Shown piece after piece: positions 50,014 to 59,382 of a stretch of 64,000 bases of DNA (position 1 is the first letter of the stretch; every line of letters begins with the position of its first letter). Both the position numbers and the translations under genes were made by a program. Below the pieces are notes generated by a model. It had not been told where the DNA came from, ran no database searches, and saw only the letters and a list, made by a program, of their open reading frames with translations. Origin of the DNA: Rhizobium sp. NLR16a (GTDB lineage Bacteria; Pseudomonadota; Alphaproteobacteria; Rhizobiales; Rhizobiaceae); assembly GCF_017948245.1 (NCBI RefSeq), contig NZ_CP072865.1:1513501-1577500 (forward strand), given 5' to 3'.

Positions 50014-50564
50014 AGAGTCCCCGCATTTCGCGAAAGATATTGGACTGGAACGCTCTCGGCGAGCCATACTCCATTGTCCGCGACAAAGAAAGAATGGCCT
50101 TCTGAAAACATGGCGGCTGCGTCGACACGCAGAATGATATAGTCGCCCTTGCGGCGCACGGCGACTATTTTCGCCGTATCGATGTCAGCCGACAGATGGA
50201 CGTGGTGCCGCTCCATCTTCTTCAGGCCTTCGCGCTTGATCGACGGCCAGTTCGTGAGTGACGTGCCGTGAAAGAGAACTGCCGGCGGTTCAACCGGGGT
50301 CAATCCCAGATCGACCTCGACACTGTGGCCCTGGTTGGCGCGAATCCTGTTATCGACAAGCGTGAAGCGTTTCTTCGGACTGTTGTCGATGATCTCGACG
50401 ATATCGGCGCGGGAGATGCCGTATTTCGACGTCAGCACCCTTTCGAGATCATCGAACGATACCCAACCCTCGGCATCAAGCGTCAAGCCTGCGGCATCCG
50501 GCGCATGGCGCAAAACATAGCTCATGAATTTCGAGACTTCCGTCTCCAGCTTTGCCTTCAGCAT
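50010..50564 (-). CDS. kptA: RNA 2'-phosphotransferase (Tpt1/KptA)
   Basis: A 184-residue KptA. Conserved RNA- and NAD-site residues appear in order: YVLRHAPD (Arg-His), [20 protein letters not shown] and [15 protein letters not shown]. In yeast Tpt1 removes the 2'-phosphate left by tRNA splicing, giving ADP-ribose 1'',2''-cyclic phosphate; bacteria usually lack that splicing, so the bacterial substrate is unclear. Here the gene lies between purS (48 bp upstream) and purQ (four-base ATGA overlap), within a purine operon. Confidence 0.9.
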   Translation of the reverse strand: MLKAKLETEVSKFMSYVLRHAPDAAGLTLDAEGWVSFDDLERVLTSKYGISRADIVEIIDNSPKKRFTLVDNRIRANQGHSVEVDLGLTPVEPPAVLFHGTSLTNWPSIKREGLKKMERHHVHLSADIDTAKIVAVRRKGDYIILRVDAAAMFSEGHSFFVADNGVWLAESVPVQYLSRNAGTL

Positions 50565-50612
50565 GACGCTCAATCCATAAGACCCGCCGGTTGACGGGCA
50601 GGTCAGCAATGG

Positions 50613-50855
50613 TCAGTCGATTGCGATCGCGTAGTTCTCGATGACCGTGTTGGCGAGCAGTTTTTCGCACATCGCCTTGAGGTCTGCCTCGGCCATGGCC
50701 TTGTCGGCGCCTTCGAGCTCCAGGTCGAAGACCTTGCCCTGCCTTACATGGCCGACGCCCGAAAAGCCGAGGGCGCCGAGCGCGCCTTCGATGGCCTTGC
50801 CCTGCGGATCGAGAACGCCGTTTTTCAGCGTGACGGTGACACGAGCCTTGATCAC
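50613..50855 (-). CDS. purS: Phosphoribosylformylglycinamidine synthase, PurS subunit
   Basis: An 80-residue PurS, the small dimeric subunit that joins PurQ to PurL and channels ammonia. KARVTVTLKNGVLDPQGKAIEGALGALGF and the KVFDLELEG segment are typical. It lies 35 bp after purC. Confidence 0.93.
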   Translation of the reverse strand: MIKARVTVTLKNGVLDPQGKAIEGALGALGFSGVGHVRQGKVFDLELEGADKAMAEADLKAMCEKLLANTVIENYAIAID

Positions 50856-50890
50856 TTTGTCTTTCCTGCCTTACTTGACCAGACGAATTT

Positions 50891-51655
50891 TTATTTAACC
50901 AAAACGGGGCCGGTGCCGCGCACAGGCTCATTTTCATTGATGATGCCGAGACGGCGAGCGACTTCGGAGTAGGCTTCGAGCAACCCGCCGAGGTCGCGGC
51001 GGAAGCGGTCTTTGTCCATCTTCTCGCGGGTTTCGATGTCCCAGAGCCGGCAGCTGTCCGGCGAGATCTCGTCGGCGAGGATGATGCGCATCAGATCGCC
51101 TTCGAAGAGGCGGCCGCATTCGATCTTGAAATCGACGAGCTGGATGCCGACGCCGAGGAAGAGGCCGGTCATGAAATCGTTGACGCGGATGGCGAGCGCC
51201 ATGATGTCGTCGAGCTCGGCCGGATTGGCCCAGCCGAAGGCGGTGATGTGCTCTTCGGAGACCATCGGATCGTCGAGCGCGTCGGACTTGTAATAGAATT
51301 CGATGATCGAGCGGGGCAAAACGACGCCTTCCTCGATGCCGAGGCGTTTGGCGAGAGAACCGGCGGCGACATTGCGCACGACGATCTCCAGCGGGATCAT
51401 CTCCACTTCCCTGATCAGCTGCTCGCGCATGTTGAGCCGGCGGATGAAATGGGTGGGAATGCCGATCTTGTTCAGATGGCTGAAGATATATTCGGAAATG
51501 CGGTTGTTCAGGACACCCTTGCCGTCGATGACTTCATGTTTCTTCTTGTTGAAGGCGGTGGCATCGTCCTTGAAGAACTGGATCAAAGTGCCCGGCTCCG
51601 GACCCTCATACAGAATCTTTGCCTTGCCCTCGTAGATACGGCGGCGACGGTTCAT
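50891..51655 (-). CDS. purC: SAICAR synthetase
   Basis: A 254-residue PurC that joins aspartate to CAIR. Signatures: [16 protein letters not shown], the ATP-site [24 protein letters not shown] and [11 protein letters not shown] with [15 protein letters not shown] choose ATG 51655, which gives the standard [10 protein letters not shown] start; ATG 51664 is the alternative. First gene of the purC-purS-kptA-purQ run. The 271-bp region upstream (51656-51926) should hold its promoter; I saw no known riboswitch there. Confidence 0.95.
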   Translation of the reverse strand: MNRRRRIYEGKAKILYEGPEPGTLIQFFKDDATAFNKKKHEVIDGKGVLNNRISEYIFSHLNKIGIPTHFIRRLNMREQLIREVEMIPLEIVVRNVAAGSLAKRLGIEEGVVLPRSIIEFYYKSDALDDPMVSEEHITAFGWANPAELDDIMALAIRVNDFMTGLFLGVGIQLVDFKIECGRLFEGDLMRIILADEISPDSCRLWDIETREKMDKDRFRRDLGGLLEAYSEVARRLGIINENEPVRGTGPVLVK

Positions 51656-51926
51656 CTTGGTCATTCTCTGTTGTTGGCGCTCTTGGGATAGCGCGAGTGG
51701 ATCGATCTCGTGGCGTCCCCTTAAAGGAAAAGAGAGTGTTTCACAATCCGCCTGTCGCTCCTTCCCCGGTTTCCGGATTTCGTGGCCCCGGCTGCCGGTT
51801 TTCATGGCCCTGTTTCCGGATTTTACGGAATAGCGCGAAGAGAATCGAATGAATTCGCTTTACGACTCTAGCCGCTTTTTCTCTACGGTGGAATGAAGGC
51901 GAAATGGCGGGCCGCTTATACAGGTT

Positions 51927-54236
51927 TTATTTGGCGGTTCTGCTTGGCGTCGCGCGGAGAAGATGCGTCTGCAAGCCGCGCGCGGCGGTCAGATGGCGCC
52001 AGCTTCCGGCGCGGATGAAGGAGGGGATCTGTATGGCCGGCATCGGCCGGGCGAGCGCATAGCCCTGCAGCGTGTCGCAGCCGAGTTGCTCCAGAATGCG
52101 CACATGATCCGCCGTTTCGACGCCCTCAGCGATGACGAGAATATTGAGCGAGCGGCCGATATCGATGATGGAGCCAACGAGTTTACGCTGCTCGGCAGAT
52201 TGCGGCAGCATGCGGATCAGTTCGCGATCAATCTTCAGCGTGTTCGGGCTCAGGCGCAGAAGGCTGACGATCGAGGCGTGGCCGGTACCGAAGTCGTCGA
52301 TATGGATGTCGATGCCGAGCTTGCGCAGCTTTTTCAAATTGGCGGCCACCGCCTCGTCGCAATCGTCGAGCGAGATCGATTCCAGCAGTTCGAAGGCGAT
52401 GGCGCCGGGTTCGATTTTCAGGGCGCGGAGCTTCTTGCCGAGGTCGGGATCGGTCAGCCGGCGGGCGGAAACGTTGACCGATATTTTCGGGATCGACAGC
52501 CCATCCTTGATCCAGGCACGGCGGTCTGCCAGCGCGCGCTCCAGGATCAGGGCGTCGATCGTCGAAACGACGTCGAGATCCTCTGCGATATCGAGAAAGC
52601 GATCTGGGGTCAGCAGGCCGTGTACGGGGTGTTGCCACCGGGCGAGCGTCTCGACACCCGTGACATCGAGCGTGCGGGCGTCGAACTGCAATTGATAGAA
52701 CGGCACGAATTCATTGCGCTCCAGGCCGATCAGGATTTCGTCGGCGAGTTGCTTGGCCGAGACGATATCGTTGCGGGCCGATGCCGAGTAGAATTCGAAG
52801 CGATTTCGGCCGAGCCCTTTGGCGCGATAGAGCGCGATGTCGGCGTCGAGCAGCGTCTGCTTGGCGTCGAGCTTGGTGCCGCCATTGAGCGCGATGCCGA
52901 TGCTGGCGCCGAAACGGCAGTCATGCCCCTCGTATCTGACGGGCCGGCGCAATTCGCGGATCAGGCGTTCGGCCAGGCTGGCGATCTTCTTCGATGCAGC
53001 ATCGACGGCGCAGAGGACGACAAATTCATCACCGCCGATACGCGCGACAAAATCGGCGGCGCGGACGGAATGTCTGAGCACATTTCCGGCGTGCTGCAGC
53101 ATGGCGTCGCCCGCCCGATGGCCGAGGGTATCGTTGATCTGCTTGAAGCGATCGAGATCGATATGCAGAACCGCCAGAGCAAGACCGCTGGCCCGGCATT
53201 CCGCCGCGCGGTCGTCCAGCATCTTGTCGAGATAACGGCGGTTGGGCAGGCCGGTGAGATAATCGTGCAATGCCAGGTGCTCGATGTTTTCCTTGACGGC
53301 TTCGAGTTCGCGGTTGCGGGCTTCCGCCAGTTCCTTGGCGCGCTGCAGCTCGTTGCGAAGCGCGACCTCCTCGGTGACGTCCCAATTGGCGCCGATCAGC
53401 TTGCGTTGGCCGTTGCCGTCGACGAAGAAGGCCGAGCGGGCACGGATGATCCGTTCGACGCCGTCGCCGCGGATGATGCGGTATTCCTGCTGAAAGTCGC
53501 TGCCGCTTTCGACGCTGCGATCGGCGAGGCCGAGCACGCGCTCACGGTCGTCCGGATGCAGGCTTTTGGCCCAGGCGTCGGCGCCGATCTTGCGCGCCGC
53601 ACCCTGCAAGCCGTAGATGGCAATCAGGCGATCGTCCCATTCGACGACGTCATTTTCGATATCGGCCTCGAAGACGCCGATGCGGGAAACTTCCAGCGCC
53701 AGGTCGAGCCGGCGCGACAGACGCGACAGCGTCTCCTCGGCTTCCTTGCGGGCGGTGATATCTGTATCCGTTCCGACGATGCGCGTCGGGACCCCGTTCT
53801 CATCCCATTCGACGCAGGCGCCACGGCAATCGATCCAGACCCAATGGCCGTCCCTGTGGCGTTCACGATATTGGAAGATCTGATAGGCCGGATCGCCGGC
53901 ATTCTGCCGCTCGATCGCATGAGCAACGAAGTCGCGGTCGTCGGGATGGACGAGTTGCAACCAGGCCTCATAGTCGCCGGCGACGTCCTCGTCCGGCGCC
54001 ATTCCGCGGATGGTTTTCCACGTCGGCGAATAATATTTCCGGTCGAGACGGTAATTGTGATCCCATACGCCGAGGCCGGAACCAACAAGCGCATGGTTCC
54101 AGCGGCTCTCGCGCTCAGCCAGATCGGAATCGTCGGTTGACCCGTTGCCGACGCCGGCCTCAGCCGCTGCGAGATCGCCATGCGGTTCATCGGCCTCCGG
54201 GCGGGCTTTCTTCACGGGCATTCTCGCTGATTTCAT
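51927..54236 (-). CDS. PAS-PAS-GGDEF-EAL cyclic-di-GMP protein
   Basis: A 769-residue signalling protein with no membrane segment. Two PAS/PAC domains (about residues 43-165 and 175-295) precede a GGDEF domain with an intact active site, RIGGDEFVVL, and an RxxD inhibitory site (RAAD) five residues before it. The C-terminal EAL domain has ETLARW in place of EAL, with NVSARRL, FELLESISLDD, DDFGTGHAS and AEGVET retained. It could make and break cyclic-di-GMP; the altered first motif leaves phosphodiesterase activity open. Confidence 0.88.
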   Translation of the reverse strand: MKSARMPVKKARPEADEPHGDLAAAEAGVGNGSTDDSDLAERESRWNHALVGSGLGVWDHNYRLDRKYYSPTWKTIRGMAPDEDVAGDYEAWLQLVHPDDRDFVAHAIERQNAGDPAYQIFQYRERHRDGHWVWIDCRGACVEWDENGVPTRIVGTDTDITARKEAEETLSRLSRRLDLALEVSRIGVFEADIENDVVEWDDRLIAIYGLQGAARKIGADAWAKSLHPDDRERVLGLADRSVESGSDFQQEYRIIRGDGVERIIRARSAFFVDGNGQRKLIGANWDVTEEVALRNELQRAKELAEARNRELEAVKENIEHLALHDYLTGLPNRRYLDKMLDDRAAECRASGLALAVLHIDLDRFKQINDTLGHRAGDAMLQHAGNVLRHSVRAADFVARIGGDEFVVLCAVDAASKKIASLAERLIRELRRPVRYEGHDCRFGASIGIALNGGTKLDAKQTLLDADIALYRAKGLGRNRFEFYSASARNDIVSAKQLADEILIGLERNEFVPFYQLQFDARTLDVTGVETLARWQHPVHGLLTPDRFLDIAEDLDVVSTIDALILERALADRRAWIKDGLSIPKISVNVSARRLTDPDLGKKLRALKIEPGAIAFELLESISLDDCDEAVAANLKKLRKLGIDIHIDDFGTGHASIVSLLRLSPNTLKIDRELIRMLPQSAEQRKLVGSIIDIGRSLNILVIAEGVETADHVRILEQLGCDTLQGYALARPMPAIQIPSFIRAGSWRHLTAARGLQTHLLRATPSRTAK

Positions 54237-54315
54237 CTCGGCGCAGTCTGCGGGCTTTCTATTAAGAAAGGCTTAGAAAGCGGTCGCTGAAAAGGCGAAG
54301 GCCGGGTTTTCCAAA

Positions 54316-54870
54316 TCAGGCAGAAAGGCGACTGAGGAACTGGGCGAAGACCATTGTTCCTTCGGGCCACGGGCCATGCCCGGAATCAGCATTGATATGC
54401 CCCGCCTCGCCGGCATCGACGAGGAAGGAACCCCAACTGCTGGCGATATCGTCAGCATGGTCGTAGCTGCCGAACGGATCGTTGCGGCTGGCGACGGTGA
54501 TCGAAGGGAAGGGCAGCGGGTCACGCGGATAGGGGCCGAAGGTCATCAGGTGCTTGGGGCGAATGTCTGGATTGGTGACTTCAGGCGGAGCGACAAGGAA
54601 AGCGCCTGCCACCCGCTTTCGGAAATGCGGGATGGCATGGATTGCCGAGGGCACGCCGAGCGAATGGGCGACGAGCACGACCGGGCGGGTCGAGGCGTTC
54701 ACCTCTTCGGCGATGCGGGCGATCCAGTCCTCGCGGACCGGCTTCGTCCATTCGGCCTGTTCGACGCGCCGCGCCGTGCTGAGCTTCGCCTGCCAGCGGC
54801 TCTGCCAATGGCTGGGGCCGGAATTGGTGTAGCCGGGGATGATGAGAATATCTGCGTCTGAGGCTTTCAT
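54316..54870 (-). CDS. RBBP9/YdeN-type small alpha/beta hydrolase
   Basis: A 184-residue single-domain serine hydrolase. ILIIPGYTNSGPSHWQSRW starts the fold, the nucleophile elbow is VAHSLG, the acid is in ASRNDPFG and the histidine in EAGHINADSGHGPWPEG. This family (DUF1234/RBBP9) has no settled substrate in bacteria. ATG 54870 begins the conserved domain. It is divergent from the DUF2189 gene. Confidence 0.82.
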   Translation of the reverse strand: MKASDADILIIPGYTNSGPSHWQSRWQAKLSTARRVEQAEWTKPVREDWIARIAEEVNASTRPVVLVAHSLGVPSAIHAIPHFRKRVAGAFLVAPPEVTNPDIRPKHLMTFGPYPRDPLPFPSITVASRNDPFGSYDHADDIASSWGSFLVDAGEAGHINADSGHGPWPEGTMVFAQFLSRLSA

Positions 54871-55042
54871 AGTGCCGCCGATGTGAGAAGGCTTGACCAA
54901 GATGTCAAGAGGGGGCGGCAAGGGAGCGACACGGGCGCTGAAGTTTGTTATGTTGCTCCAGTGCCGGTTGCGGATTTCGTATCGGCTTATCCGCCGATGC
55001 ATGTCCGCGGCCGACCAAGTCTCGGCTGAGGAGGAGAAAGCC

Positions 55043-55846
55043 ATGGCGGCATTTCATGTCATGACGGGTGCCAGCGAAAATTTTGTTTGGCCCGTGGTCA
55101 ACCGCATCGGCATCGCCGATGTTTTCGATGCGCTGAAGCGCGGGCTCGACGATTTCAGTGAAAAGCCTTCGCACTACGTGTTCCTGTGCCTGATGTATCC
55201 GATCGCCGGCATCTTCCTGACGCTGTGGACCTCCGGCGCCAACCTTCTGCCGATGGTCTTTCCGCTGATGTCCGGCTTCGTGCTGATCGGTCCGATCGCG
55301 GCGATCGGCCTATATGAGATCAGCCGCCGCCGGGAGGAAGGCCTCGACACCTCATGGACGCATGCGCTCGAGGTGCGCCGTTCGCCGGCGCTGCCGTCGA
55401 TCATCGCGGTCGGGCTGATGCTCTTTGGCCTGTTCGTCGTGTGGCTTGTGACGGCGCAGACGCTGTACACCAATCTTCTTGGCGACGTGTTTCCGCGCAC
55501 CATGGCGGATTTCAGCCGCCAGGTCTTCGGCACGGCCGAGGGCCTGCAACTGATCATCTGGGGCAATCTCATCGGTTTTGTCTTCGCGCTTGTTGTGCTG
55601 GCCATATCGGTCATCACCTTTCCGCTTCTGCTCGATCGTGACGTCGGAGCGGTTGCCGCCGTCGTGACCTCGATCCGCGCGACGATCGCCAATCCGGTGC
55701 CGGTACTGCTCTGGGGCCTGATCGTCGCCGCACTTCTCGTCATCGGCACGATCCCGGTCTTTGCCGGGCTCGCGCTCGTCATCCCGATCCTCGGCCATGC
55801 GACCTGGCATCTCTACCGCAAGCTGGTCGCTCGCGAAGCCGTATGA
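55043..55846 (+). CDS. DUF2189 integral membrane protein
   Basis: A 267-residue protein with about six hydrophobic segments. The N-terminal RIGIADVFDALKRGLDDFSEKPSHY is the usual opening of DUF2189 proteins, followed by PIAGIFLTL and [19 protein letters not shown]. Inner-membrane location is clear; function is unknown. GAGGAG precedes ATG 55043. Confidence 0.75.
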   Translation: MAAFHVMTGASENFVWPVVNRIGIADVFDALKRGLDDFSEKPSHYVFLCLMYPIAGIFLTLWTSGANLLPMVFPLMSGFVLIGPIAAIGLYEISRRREEGLDTSWTHALEVRRSPALPSIIAVGLMLFGLFVVWLVTAQTLYTNLLGDVFPRTMADFSRQVFGTAEGLQLIIWGNLIGFVFALVVLAISVITFPLLLDRDVGAVAAVVTSIRATIANPVPVLLWGLIVAALLVIGTIPVFAGLALVIPILGHATWHLYRKLVAREAV

Positions 55847-55856
55847 TCACGGCTTC

Positions 55857-55890
55857 TCCCGGGACCTCAGCCCAGACCGGGGTCCCGGGG
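55857..55890. terminator. Hairpin after the DUF2189 gene
   Basis: CCCGGGACC (55858-55866) pairs with GGTCCCGGG (55881-55889). No T run, so it may be a repeat-type palindrome rather than a true terminator. Confidence 0.4.
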
Positions 55891-55946
55891 GAACATACGA
55901 ACCTGCCACTGCGTTTTTAGCATGGACTTCGATTTCAGAGGTGACG

Positions 55947-56429
55947 ATGAAGCATCTGTTCGCCCGCTTCGCAACCAAGATATCGGAATGGGCGGGTAAG
56001 CCCGTCATCTTCATCCTGGCCCTGAGCGTCGTCATCATCTGGGCCGTGCTCGGCCCCTTCTTCAACTATTCGGAAACCTGGCAGCTCATCATCAACACGG
56101 GCACGACGATCATCACCTTCCTGATGGTCTTCGTGCTGCAGAACGCCCAGACGCGCGACACCCGGGCGATCCAGGCCAAGCTCAACGAAATCATTCTGAC
56201 AAGCCATGCGGAGAACCGCTTCATCGGCATCGAAAATCTCGACGAGGAAGAGCTGAAACATCTGGACGAACTGGTCGCCAAGGCGGCCAAGGGACGGGGG
56301 CAGACGGAGGCCTGCCAAACGACCGAGATCGCGCAAGCGATGCCGCCGCCGAAAAAAGCGCAGGCGCGCAAACGCTCTGCCAATGCCAAAGCATTGAAGC
56401 AGAAACAACGGCCACTTGAGAAAAGCTGA
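55947..56429 (+). CDS. Low-affinity iron permease family membrane protein
   Basis: A 160-residue protein with two membrane segments (about residues 20-38 and 45-65) and the conserved sequence FLMVFVLQNAQTRDTRAIQAKLNEII. This is the pattern of the low-affinity iron permease family (Pfam Iron_permease); transport activity in bacteria is unproven. The C-terminal 50 residues are rich in Lys, Arg, Ala and Gln. Confidence 0.8.
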   Translation: MKHLFARFATKISEWAGKPVIFILALSVVIIWAVLGPFFNYSETWQLIINTGTTIITFLMVFVLQNAQTRDTRAIQAKLNEIILTSHAENRFIGIENLDEEELKHLDELVAKAAKGRGQTEACQTTEIAQAMPPPKKAQARKRSANAKALKQKQRPLEKS

Positions 56430-56522
56430 CCATCATCCATTCTGCAATCACAAAAATAACAAGGCACAATTGAAAACGACGCCCTGAAGGACCGTCAGTT
56501 TGTTGGAAAAATCTCCTCAGTC

Positions 56523-56623
56523 ATGCTCGGCCTTGCGCCGAGCATCTTACCTCTGCAATTTCCTAACGGGAATTTCAGCCACTTATTGGGTCAGCGCAGT
56601 TCCTCGGCACAAGGCCGAGGATG
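56523..56623. repeat. Pair of related palindromes near the end of purB
   Basis: TGCTCGGC-CTTGC-GCCGAGCA (about 56524-56543) and CCTCGGC-ACAAG-GCCGAGG (about 56604-56622) share a CTCGGC/GCCGAG core and similar loops. They look like a dispersed repeat. No T run marks either as a terminator, though they lie just downstream of purB. Confidence 0.5.
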
Positions 56624-56698
56624 ACGTCGCGAGTCTCGCAGTGGTTTGTCAACAGCCTGACGACGCCTGAAAGACGCCGTCATATCGTTGCAGCCCAC

Positions 56699-58006
56699 TC
56701 AAGCGTTGCCGAAGACGCGGCGGAAGATCGTATCGACATGCTTGGTGTGATACCCAAGGTCGAACTTCTCCCGAATATCCTCTTCGGACAACGCAGCCCT
56801 GACCTCGGCATCAGCCAGCAGCTCTTCCAGGAAATCCTTGCCCTGTTCCCAGACCTTCATGGCGTTGCGCTGGACGAGGCGGTAAGCATCCTCGCGGGAA
56901 ACACCGGCCTGGGTCAGTGCAAGGAGAACACGCTGGGAGTGGACGAGGCCGCGGAACTTGTTGAGGTTCTTCTCCATGTTCTCCGGGTAGACCAGCAGCT
57001 TTTCGACGACGCCGGCGAGGCGGGAGAGGGCGAAGTCGAGGGTGACCGTCGCGTCGGGACCGATCATGCGTTCGACCGAGGAATGGGAGATATCGCGCTC
57101 GTGCCAGAGGGCGACGTTTTCCATGGCCGGCACGGCGTAGGACCGGACCATGCGGGCGAGGCCGGTGAGGTTTTCGGTTAGCACCGGGTTACGCTTGTGC
57201 GGCATCGCCGAGGAGCCCTTCTGGCCGGGCGAGAAGTATTCCTCGGCCTCCAGCACCTCGGTGCGCTGCAGGTGGCGGATCTCGGTCGCCAGACGCTCGA
57301 TCGAGGAGGCGACGACGCCGAGGGTGGCGAAATACATGGCGTGGCGGTCGCGCGGGATGACCTGGGTCGACACCGGCTCGGCCTTCAGGCCGAGCGCTTC
57401 GGCGACATGTTCCTCGACGCGCGGATCGATGTTGGCGAAGGTGCCGACGGCGCCCGAGATGGCGCAGGTCGCGACTTCCTCGCGGGCGGCGACGAGGCGC
57501 TGGCGGCAGCGCTCGAATTCGGCATAGGCAAGCGCTAGCTTGACGCCGAAGGTGGTCGGCTCGGCATGGATGCCGTGCGAGCGGCCGATAGTGACCGTGT
57601 CCTTGTGTTCGAAGGCCCGGGTTTTCAGCGCTGCGAGCAGCCGGTCGAGATCGGAGATAAGGATGTCGGTGGCACGCACCAGCTGGACGTTGAAGCAGGT
57701 GTCGAGCACGTCGGACGAGGTCATGCCCTGGTGGACGAAGCGCGCATCCGGGCCGACGATCTCGGCGAGGTGGGTGAGGAAGGCGATGACGTCATGCTTG
57801 GTGACGGCCTCGATCTCGTCGATGCGGGCGACGTCGAAGGTGGCCGCGCCGCCTTTTTCCCAGATGGTCCTTGCCGCCGATTTCGGGATGACGCCGAGTT
57901 CGGCTAGCGCGTCGCAGGCATGCGCCTCGATCTCGAACCAGATGCGGAACTTGGTTTCGGGAGACCAGATGGCGACCATTTCGGGCCGGGAGTAACGCGG
58001 GATCAT
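56699..58006 (-). CDS. purB: Adenylosuccinate lyase
   Basis: A 435-residue member of the fumarase/aspartase superfamily. It acts twice in purine synthesis, on SAICAR and on adenylosuccinate. Signatures: MIPRYSRPEMVAIWSPE start, TSSDVLDTC, the histidine in GRSHGIHAEPTTFG, and the mobile loop GSSAMPHKRNP with the catalytic serine. Single gene here, separated from purC by genes on the other strand. Confidence 0.96.
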   Translation of the reverse strand: MIPRYSRPEMVAIWSPETKFRIWFEIEAHACDALAELGVIPKSAARTIWEKGGAATFDVARIDEIEAVTKHDVIAFLTHLAEIVGPDARFVHQGMTSSDVLDTCFNVQLVRATDILISDLDRLLAALKTRAFEHKDTVTIGRSHGIHAEPTTFGVKLALAYAEFERCRQRLVAAREEVATCAISGAVGTFANIDPRVEEHVAEALGLKAEPVSTQVIPRDRHAMYFATLGVVASSIERLATEIRHLQRTEVLEAEEYFSPGQKGSSAMPHKRNPVLTENLTGLARMVRSYAVPAMENVALWHERDISHSSVERMIGPDATVTLDFALSRLAGVVEKLLVYPENMEKNLNKFRGLVHSQRVLLALTQAGVSREDAYRLVQRNAMKVWEQGKDFLEELLADAEVRAALSEEDIREKFDLGYHTKHVDTIFRRVFGNA

Positions 58007-58156
58007 GGGCGGCTGCCTTCACTTCGAGAGGTTTGAACGTCTAAGACGCAATTCCCGGCAAAACCGCTTCGCGCTTTGCCTGGCAAAACCGCTGGGCACT
58101 TTTGCTGAAATTGCTGCATCGAGCTAGCGCCCCTTTAGCAAAGACGGGCGGTAATC

Positions 58157-58657
58157 TCAACGCATGCGTTTGGCGAGATGATAGCTGCTGACGACAAGGC
58201 AGGCGAGGCCGAGCGGCAGGAAAAGGCGAAGGCCGATCACCAGGAACTGGTAGACGGCACTGATGCCGGTGAAGACGAACTGGAAGGCCCAGGCGATGCT
58301 GCCGAAGGGCGCGTGCCAGCGCGAATAGAAGATCCGGTATTCCATGGCGAACAGGAAGGCGGTCATCAGGATCGTGGCTGCCGTCAGCGTCACGAAAAAG
58401 GCGGCGAAGCGCGCTTCCGGTGGCCTGTTAAAGGCACAAAAGCGAGCGACCGGCAGGGCGAAGGGCCAGGAGAGCAGGCCGCCGAGAAAATAGAGTGCCG
58501 CCACCTCGGCGAGCCGGCTCGTCTCGAGGCCGTTGCGGAGGTAAAGGCCGAGCATGGCGGCGGCCAGCATCTGCACGCCCCAGAGCAATGCGCCGGCAAA
58601 GAGATCGGAGGAGGGCGGCTTTGCCGCCCTTAGACGATCCATCCTGGGGCGATCCAT
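58157..58657 (-). CDS. Small integral membrane protein
   Basis: A 166-residue protein with four predicted membrane segments and no motif I recognise. Its ATG lies two bases after the stop of the DUF2259 gene, so it is probably translationally coupled to it and part of the rpe operon. Function unknown. Confidence 0.65.
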   Translation of the reverse strand: MDRPRMDRLRAAKPPSSDLFAGALLWGVQMLAAAMLGLYLRNGLETSRLAEVAALYFLGGLLSWPFALPVARFCAFNRPPEARFAAFFVTLTAATILMTAFLFAMEYRIFYSRWHAPFGSIAWAFQFVFTGISAVYQFLVIGLRLFLPLGLACLVVSSYHLAKRMR

Positions 58658-58659
58658 AC

Positions 58660-59382
58660 TCAGGGATGGACCGGAACGGCGATCCAGCGTCCGTTCCTTT
58701 CAGCATCGAAGGCGAGGACCAGCGCAATGTGAATTTGATTTCCGCCTTCCGGCTGGTAGACCACCGCGCCGCCGATCCTGAATTCGACCGAGCATGTCCG
58801 CTCGGCTGGAACAATCGTTGCCTGCCGCGCTGCCTGACGGTTCGGGACACCTTCCTTCTCGATCATCTGCAGGCTGAAACCAAGGACCCGCTTGTCGACT
58901 GTCGCGCATTCCTTCGGCGTCGGCACCGGCATCTCGCCGAGTGAGAGCGTATAGGGCGTTTTCGGCGGCCCATCGATTGCGAGTGTGGTGTAGCGAAGCG
59001 TCTTCGAGGGCGAGCCGAGCTCGGTTGGCGGGTTGAAGGCGGCAATCAGACCCGGATTTGTCAGAAGGTCGTACTTATCCATCTGGCTGCGCGCCGCCGT
59101 CAGGTTCTGGCGGCGGGCCTTGGAAAGATTGGCGTTCTTATCCGTCAGTTCGGTACGAAAGGGGGTGCCTTCGAGATATTGGCCGCTGTCGGTATCGATG
59201 AAATAGGTTTCCGAATAGGGAGTCTTGCTGTTCTCCTTGATGCCGAATTCCTGAAATGCGAAAACCTTGCCGTCGGCGGAAAAACCGATCGGCTGGATGC
59301 TGGCAATGTCTCCGGCCAGTGACAAGCCAGGCAGGCCGGCGACTGCTGCTAGCATGCCGCCAAAGATCAGACGCTTCGTCAT
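58660..59382 (-). CDS. DUF2259 secreted protein
   Basis: A 240-residue protein with a signal peptide (cleavage expected after LSLAG near residue 23) and the opening [23 protein letters not shown] typical of DUF2259. Two cysteines (KECATVD and ERTCSVEF) may form a disulfide in the periplasm. Function unknown. It overlaps rpe by four bases (ATGA) and is two bases from the membrane-protein gene, so the three form a tight operon. Confidence 0.75.
   Translation of the reverse strand: MTKRLIFGGMLAAVAGLPGLSLAGDIASIQPIGFSADGKVFAFQEFGIKENSKTPYSETYFIDTDSGQYLEGTPFRTELTDKNANLSKARRQNLTAARSQMDKYDLLTNPGLIAAFNPPTELGSPSKTLRYTTLAIDGPPKTPYTLSLGEMPVPTPKECATVDKRVLGFSLQMIEKEGVPNRQAARQATIVPAERTCSVEFRIGGAVVYQPEGGNQIHIALVLAFDAERNGRWIAVPVHP

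Noticed and set aside
51770..51823. Two copies of TTTCCGGATTT upstream of purC
   Set aside because: Short direct repeat with no symmetry or clear link to a promoter; may be chance.
51963..54140. A 725-residue open frame on the + strand
   Set aside because: Antisense of the PAS-GGDEF-EAL gene, with no recognisable motif.
58058..58094. GGCAAAACCGCT repeated twice upstream of purB
   Set aside because: Short intergenic duplication, no further support for a function.
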